Assembly (NCBI GenBank): GCA_037179515.1
Contig: JAXCGZ010017035.1
Coordinates: 1 to 64,000 of the forward strand
DNA length: 64,000 bases
Source: Halocaridina rubra
Taxonomy: Eukaryota; Arthropoda; Malacostraca; Decapoda; Atyidae
Direction: 5' to 3'
Both the position numbers and the translations under genes were made by a program. The number at the start of each line of letters is the position of its first letter. Within the stretch, counting starts at the first letter, position 1. This document shows, piece after piece, positions 60,555 through 64,000 of this stretch. Under the pieces are notes generated by a model, which searched no databases, was not told the DNA's origin, and saw only the letters and a list, made by a program, of their open reading frames with translations.

Positions 60555-61576
60555 GGAGACTTATTAGGAAGCTGCAATCAATGGCTAGAATAGGTGGAAA
60601 TGTTTTGGAATGGATAAAAACTTACTTAGAAGAAAGGGAACAGAGGGTTAGAGTAAGACACTCAGTGTCTGAATGGAGAAGAGTTAGTAGTGGAGTTCCA
60701 CAGGGTTCAGTTTTAGGGCCACTTTTGTTCCTTGTATATGTAAATGACCTACCAGAGTCTGTAAATTCATTCATGAATATGTTTGCAGATGATGCAAAGA
60801 TTGTGAAGAAAGTAAAAAACGAGAACAATGGTAGAGAACTTCAGGAGGATCTAAATATTCTGCATGAGTGGTCAGAAAAGTGGCTAATGAAACTCAATAC
60901 TTCAAAATGTAAGGTAATGAGAATGGGTAAAAGTGCAAGAAGGCCCAAGCTTGACTACTCGGTGGCTGGAGTACAACTTCAAGAGACAGAAAATGAGAGA
61001 GATCTAGGAGTAAACATACTGGCAGATTTGTCTCCAGAAATACATATAAATGGCATAGTAAGGGCAGCATATGCATTCTTATCAAATGTAAGGGTAGCCT
61101 TCAGGCACATGGACAAGGAAATGTTCAGAAATATTTATGTAACCTATGTGAGGCCAAAACTCGAATATGCAGCCCCCTTTTGGAATCCGCACTTGAAAAC
61201 GCACATAGCTAAGCTTGAAAAAGTTCAAAGACATGCCACGAAACTGGTGCCAGAAATACGCAATCTCAGTTATGATGAGAGGCTGAGGGAATTAGACTTA
61301 CCATCACTCGAAGCTAGAAGAGTGAGGGGGGATATGGTGACAGTCTTTAAATTCCTTCATGGTTATGATAGAGTGGATAGGGATCGATATTTTGATATGG
61401 CTGGCTCTAGAACTAGAGGTCATAGTTTGAAGCTTGGTAAGAAAACTTCTTCGCAGGATGTAAGGAAATACTTTTTCAGTGTAAGAGTAGTTGATAATTG
61501 GAATTGGCTAAGCGAGGAGGTAGTTAATGCTATCTCAATCCATAGTTTTAAGGACAGGTATGATAAGTATCACTAA
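60553..61576 (+). CDS. C-g RT C-terminal two-thirds, open reading frame
   Basis: Open for 331 codons from 60581 to TAA 61576, though without the RT N-terminal half, endonuclease or ORF1, so it is a dead fragment. Motifs: EWIKTYLEEREQRVRVRHS, SSGVPQGSVLGPLLFLVYVN, MFADDAKIVKKV with the catalytic FADD intact, SEKWLMKLNTSKCKVMRMGK, ERDLGVNILADLSPEIHING, NIYVTYVRPKLEYAAPFWNP and the family C-terminus SIHSFKDRYDKYH. It is the best reference for Fam-C RT in the window. The first codon given is arbitrary because the true start lies in missing sequence. Confidence 0.88.
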
Positions 61577-61680
61577 GTATAAAATGGAACCGATGAGGAG
61601 ACGGGAAGATACGAGCTTTGGGCTCTTTTCCGTAAACACAATTAGGTAATCACAATTAGGTAATCACACACACCCACACA
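60553..61680 (+). mobile_element. CR1-like LINE copy C-g, 5'-truncated
   Basis: Starts inside RT at TGGGAGACTTATTAGGAAGC immediately after the CA tract and ends with the tail unit CACAATTAGGTAAT present twice (61637-61665), then CACACACACCC. One continuous orientation with its neighbours C-f and C-h. Confidence 0.88.
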
Positions 61681-61713
61681 AGGCTAGGATAAAAAATCAA
61701 GAATTTAGAGGCA

Positions 61714-62697
61714 ATGGTTATAAGCCTTGATGATAAAATTCGGAATATTGGTGGAGAAATGAAAGAGAATGAAACACTCAGAGAGAAAATAAGATCTTTG
61801 GAGGAAGCAAATAAAGCGCAAGGGCAGGAGAGAAAGGAACTAGAAAAAAGAATAAAGAAGCTGGAAGGGGAAAAGAGTCAACTAGAATCTAGAATTTTTA
61901 AACAAGAAGATAAAAACAAACAGCTGAATGACAACCTAAAGGAATTAGATGTTAGTTCACTGCTCTCTTCTGAGAGAGACGAGATTGCTGCTTGGAATGT
62001 CCAGATTAAGGAAAACATTGAACAGTTCAGAAAAGAGTTCCAGGAGCTGAATATGGAAAATGATGCCAGGAAAACTTCCTTTGCTGATGCATTAAAGGGG
62101 AATGTGGCAGTAAAAGAGGCTGTAAAGGTGGTGGCACTGGAAAACATACAAACAGTTGACTATAAAGAGACAGTAATCGAAAAAATGAAAGACGTTGTGA
62201 TGGAAAGGGCAAACCCACTCATCAGACAGGCACTTGATAAGGAGATGACAGTGGTAATCTCAGGCATAAGCGAATCCCAGGAGCCAACATGGCAGGGGAG
62301 ACTTGAAGAAAATAAGGCTAGGGTTGTAGACCTGATAAGAAAGCTTGGAGTAGTTTGTGGTCCTGAGGATATTGTAAACATACACCAACTAGGTAAATAT
62401 TCGAGGGAAGGAAAGCCGAGACCAACAAAAGTAACCTTTGAGAGAGGGGAAACATGTAGGGAAATATTGTTGAGAAAAAAATGTCTAAAAGATCTTCAAG
62501 AATTCAAAGAAGTGTTCATTAGACGATACAGAACACAGAAAGAGATGGGAAAGATAAAAAACTTGTTGCAAGAGGCAAGAAGGTTAAATGATGAAAGAAA
62601 TGAAGAACAGAAGAAAAATTTTTGTTACAGAGTTCTTCCAGACAAAGGGGAGATAAAGAAGATAATGACAGAAGATCAGGGGATGGGGCCTCATTAA
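61714..62697 (+). CDS. C-h ORF1: coiled coil plus RNA-binding-like domain
   Basis: Intact for 327 codons from the first ATG, lacking only the Gly-rich N-terminus seen in C-e. Residues ~5-115 are heptad-like (LREKIRSLEEANKAQGQERK, KRIKKLEGEKSQLESRIFKQ), a coiled coil for multimer formation. Residues ~175-270 (VVISGISESQEPTWQGRLEE, VDLIRKLGVVCGPEDIVNIH, GKPRPTKVTFERGETCREIL) resemble the RRM-like domain of CR1 and L2 ORF1 proteins. A basic C-terminal helix follows (RRYRTQKEMGKIKNLLQEAR). It shows the ancestral sequence (NDERNEEQKKNFCYRV) at the place where C-d and C-e carry the integrase insert. Confidence 0.85.
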   Translation: MVISLDDKIRNIGGEMKENETLREKIRSLEEANKAQGQERKELEKRIKKLEGEKSQLESRIFKQEDKNKQLNDNLKELDVSSLLSSERDEIAAWNVQIKENIEQFRKEFQELNMENDARKTSFADALKGNVAVKEAVKVVALENIQTVDYKETVIEKMKDVVMERANPLIRQALDKEMTVVISGISESQEPTWQGRLEENKARVVDLIRKLGVVCGPEDIVNIHQLGKYSREGKPRPTKVTFERGETCREILLRKKCLKDLQEFKEVFIRRYRTQKEMGKIKNLLQEARRLNDERNEEQKKNFCYRVLPDKGEIKKIMTEDQGMGPH

Positions 62698-63126
62698 GAT
62701 TGTTATACACAAATGCTGATGGATTAGCTGGTAAGGCAGTAGAATTAAAAGATAGGATTCACAACAGTAATGCAGATATAGTAGCAATTACAGAGACTAA
62801 GTTGAGTGAGGACATAAACAGTGTCACAGTTTTTCCTAAGGGCTTCAGAATACTAAAGGTTGAAAGATCTGAGAGGACTGGTGGAGGGATAGCACTGCTC
62901 ATAAGTGAAAGGATTCAAGTTGAATGAAATAAACTTGGCTATAGAAAGTGAGTTCAAGGAATTTCTTGTTGCTCGCATAAATACTGGGTCAGAGAGCATT
63001 ATAATAACTGTTGTATACAACCCACCAAGGAACCAAAATAGGCTTGAAGTTTATGAGGAAAGTCATATAGGTACTATTGAAGTCATAAACTCACTTGTTA
63101 ACATGGCACGGGAAAAAAAAATGTAG
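62640..63126 (+). pseudogene. C-h ORF2 start: endonuclease N-terminal half, two frameshifts
   Basis: Overlaps the end of ORF1 in another frame. LRLLYTNADGLAGKAVELKD, ITETKLSEDINSV (catalytic Glu present) and RTGGGIALLISERIQVE stop at 62927. The frame then changes to NLAIESEFKEFLVARINTGS and VVYNPPRNQNRLEVYEESHI, with a second change at an A-run near 63112-63121. Confidence 0.82.
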
Positions 63127-64000
63127 GATTTTGATTATGGGAGACTTTAATCATAAAGAGATAGATTGGATAAATCTTGACCCACACAGTGGTGAGGACT
63201 CATTCGGGGCAAGATTCCCAGATTTCGTACAAGGGAATTTCCTACACCAACATGTAATGGAACCAACAAGGGCCAGGGGTGGGGATGAGCCATCACTACT
63301 TGATCTAGTGTTCACAGATAATGTGTTGGATATTGAAAAAATTGAGTATGAACCACCAATTGGAAAGAGTGACCACTGTGTGTTGTTGATGGAGTATATC
63401 ATTGAAGATTTTCTGCCTGAGAGTAGAGGCACTGAGGACATGAGGAAGAACTATCGGAAAGGAGATTACATCAAAATGAATGAGCTTTTTGCAGTTATTG
63501 ACTGGAGAACCTTATTTTACAACAAATCTGTACAAGAAATGTATGACATCTTTTGTGAGAAATATGGGAAGATAGTAGATTGCTGCATACCTGTCACCAA
63601 AGTAGGTGTAATTCATGCCAGAGAGAAATGGTTCGATAATGGATGTAAAAGAGCTAAGGAGTGGAGAGACAATTGCTGGAAAATATATAGGAGGAGAAAA
63701 AACATAAATGCCTGGCAAACCTACAAAAGAGCAAGAAATGACTACCTAAGTAAAAGGAGAGAGGCAGAGGGAGACTATGAGAGGGACATCACCAGGAAGG
63801 CTAAAGAAAATCCCAAGCTTTTCCACAGCTTTATCAGAGGAAAACTGAAGGTAAAAGAACAGGTTTTAAGGCTAAAGAGAGCGGATGGAAGCATCACTGA
63901 GACGGATGAAGAGATCTGCAAAGAATTGAACAAGGAGTTTCAGTCAGTATTTACAGTAGAAAATACCCCACCCCCTCAGATTGCAGTGATAGAAGCTCAA
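63125..64000 (+). CDS. C-h ORF2: endonuclease C-terminal half, linker and RT start (open to window end)
   Basis: A single open frame of about 290 codons with no stop before the window ends: RILIMGDFNHKEIDWINLDP (catalytic GDFN), VMEPTRARGGDEPSLLDLVF, YEPPIGKSDHCVLLMEYI (catalytic SDH), then the Lys/Arg-rich linker (EWRDNCWKIYRRRKNINAWQ, YLSKRREAEGDYERDITRK) and EICKELNKEFQSVFTVENT, the start of the RT region. The reading frame joins the upstream half only through a frameshift, so this copy is inactive as it stands. Confidence 0.85.

Larger units (their letters stand above)
61685..64000 (+). mobile_element. CR1-like LINE copy C-h, runs off the window end
   Basis: Begins 5'-truncated inside ORF1 (AGGATAAAAAATCAAG) right after the CACACACACCC stub of C-g, and continues through ORF1, endonuclease and linker to the window edge inside the RT N-terminus. 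It is the least damaged Fam-C copy here. Confidence 0.88.

Overview
This window looks like repeat-dominated intergenic DNA from an animal genome. The mix of elements suggests an arthropod, and a crustacean would fit, but no host gene, rRNA or mitochondrial sequence fixes the species. Almost every base I can interpret belongs to retrotransposons inserted into one another. I see no bacterial-type operon, CRISPR array or functional tRNA gene, and no intact host gene.

Layout. (1) 216-6568 (+) is a nearly complete I-like LINE (Fam-I copy 1). It has a tandem-monomer 5' UTR, an ORF1 split by a +1 frame change, and an intact 1,233-residue ORF2 with endonuclease (EN), reverse transcriptase (RT) and RNase H. 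(2) 6580-17217 (+) is a Jockey-like LINE (J1). It is broken by a CR1-like LINE on the minus strand (Fam-E, 8911-11016) and by a second Fam-I copy (11664-16280) whose 5' end is inverted. That copy itself carries a tRNA-derived SINE and a 198-bp RTE-like insert. (3) About 17620-28480 (+) is a second Jockey-like copy (J2). It is split by Fam-I copies 3 (17976-21222) and 4 (21384-27809, full length, flanked by a target-site duplication, TSD). (4) 28481-29429 is the 3' end of an LTR element. It is followed at once by a chain of truncated CR1-like elements (Fam-C, 29430-32110).

(5) 32110-34690 holds a degenerate ~135-bp repeat, unassigned DNA and an orphan Fam-C 5' UTR. (6) 34690-39069 is a decayed LTR-retroelement pol (D). 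A foldback-type element sits in its RNase H domain, and a 787-789 bp block is present in three near-identical tandem copies. (7) 39070-41660 (-) is another Fam-C copy. (8) 42189-47892 is Gypsy element F with both LTRs. (9) 48060-49060 is a decayed ORF of a non-transposon-looking family ending in a Cys-rich CXC-like motif. (10) 49186-64000 is a head-to-tail chain of Fam-C copies joined by CA-rich tracts. A Mag-like LTR element (G, 53849-58682) and a tRNA-derived SINE are inserted in the chain.

The most unusual signals are these: ORF1 of Fam-I breaks at the same C-run and TGA in two separate insertions (possible programmed +1 frameshifting); an 8-nt ORF1/ORF2 overlap; a twin-priming inversion with its TSD and microhomology preserved; a Gypsy integrase fragment captured inside CR1-like ORF1; and the repeated Fam-C tail/CA-tract/new-copy junctions. 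All calls come from reading the sequence and recalling family motifs; no database search was run.
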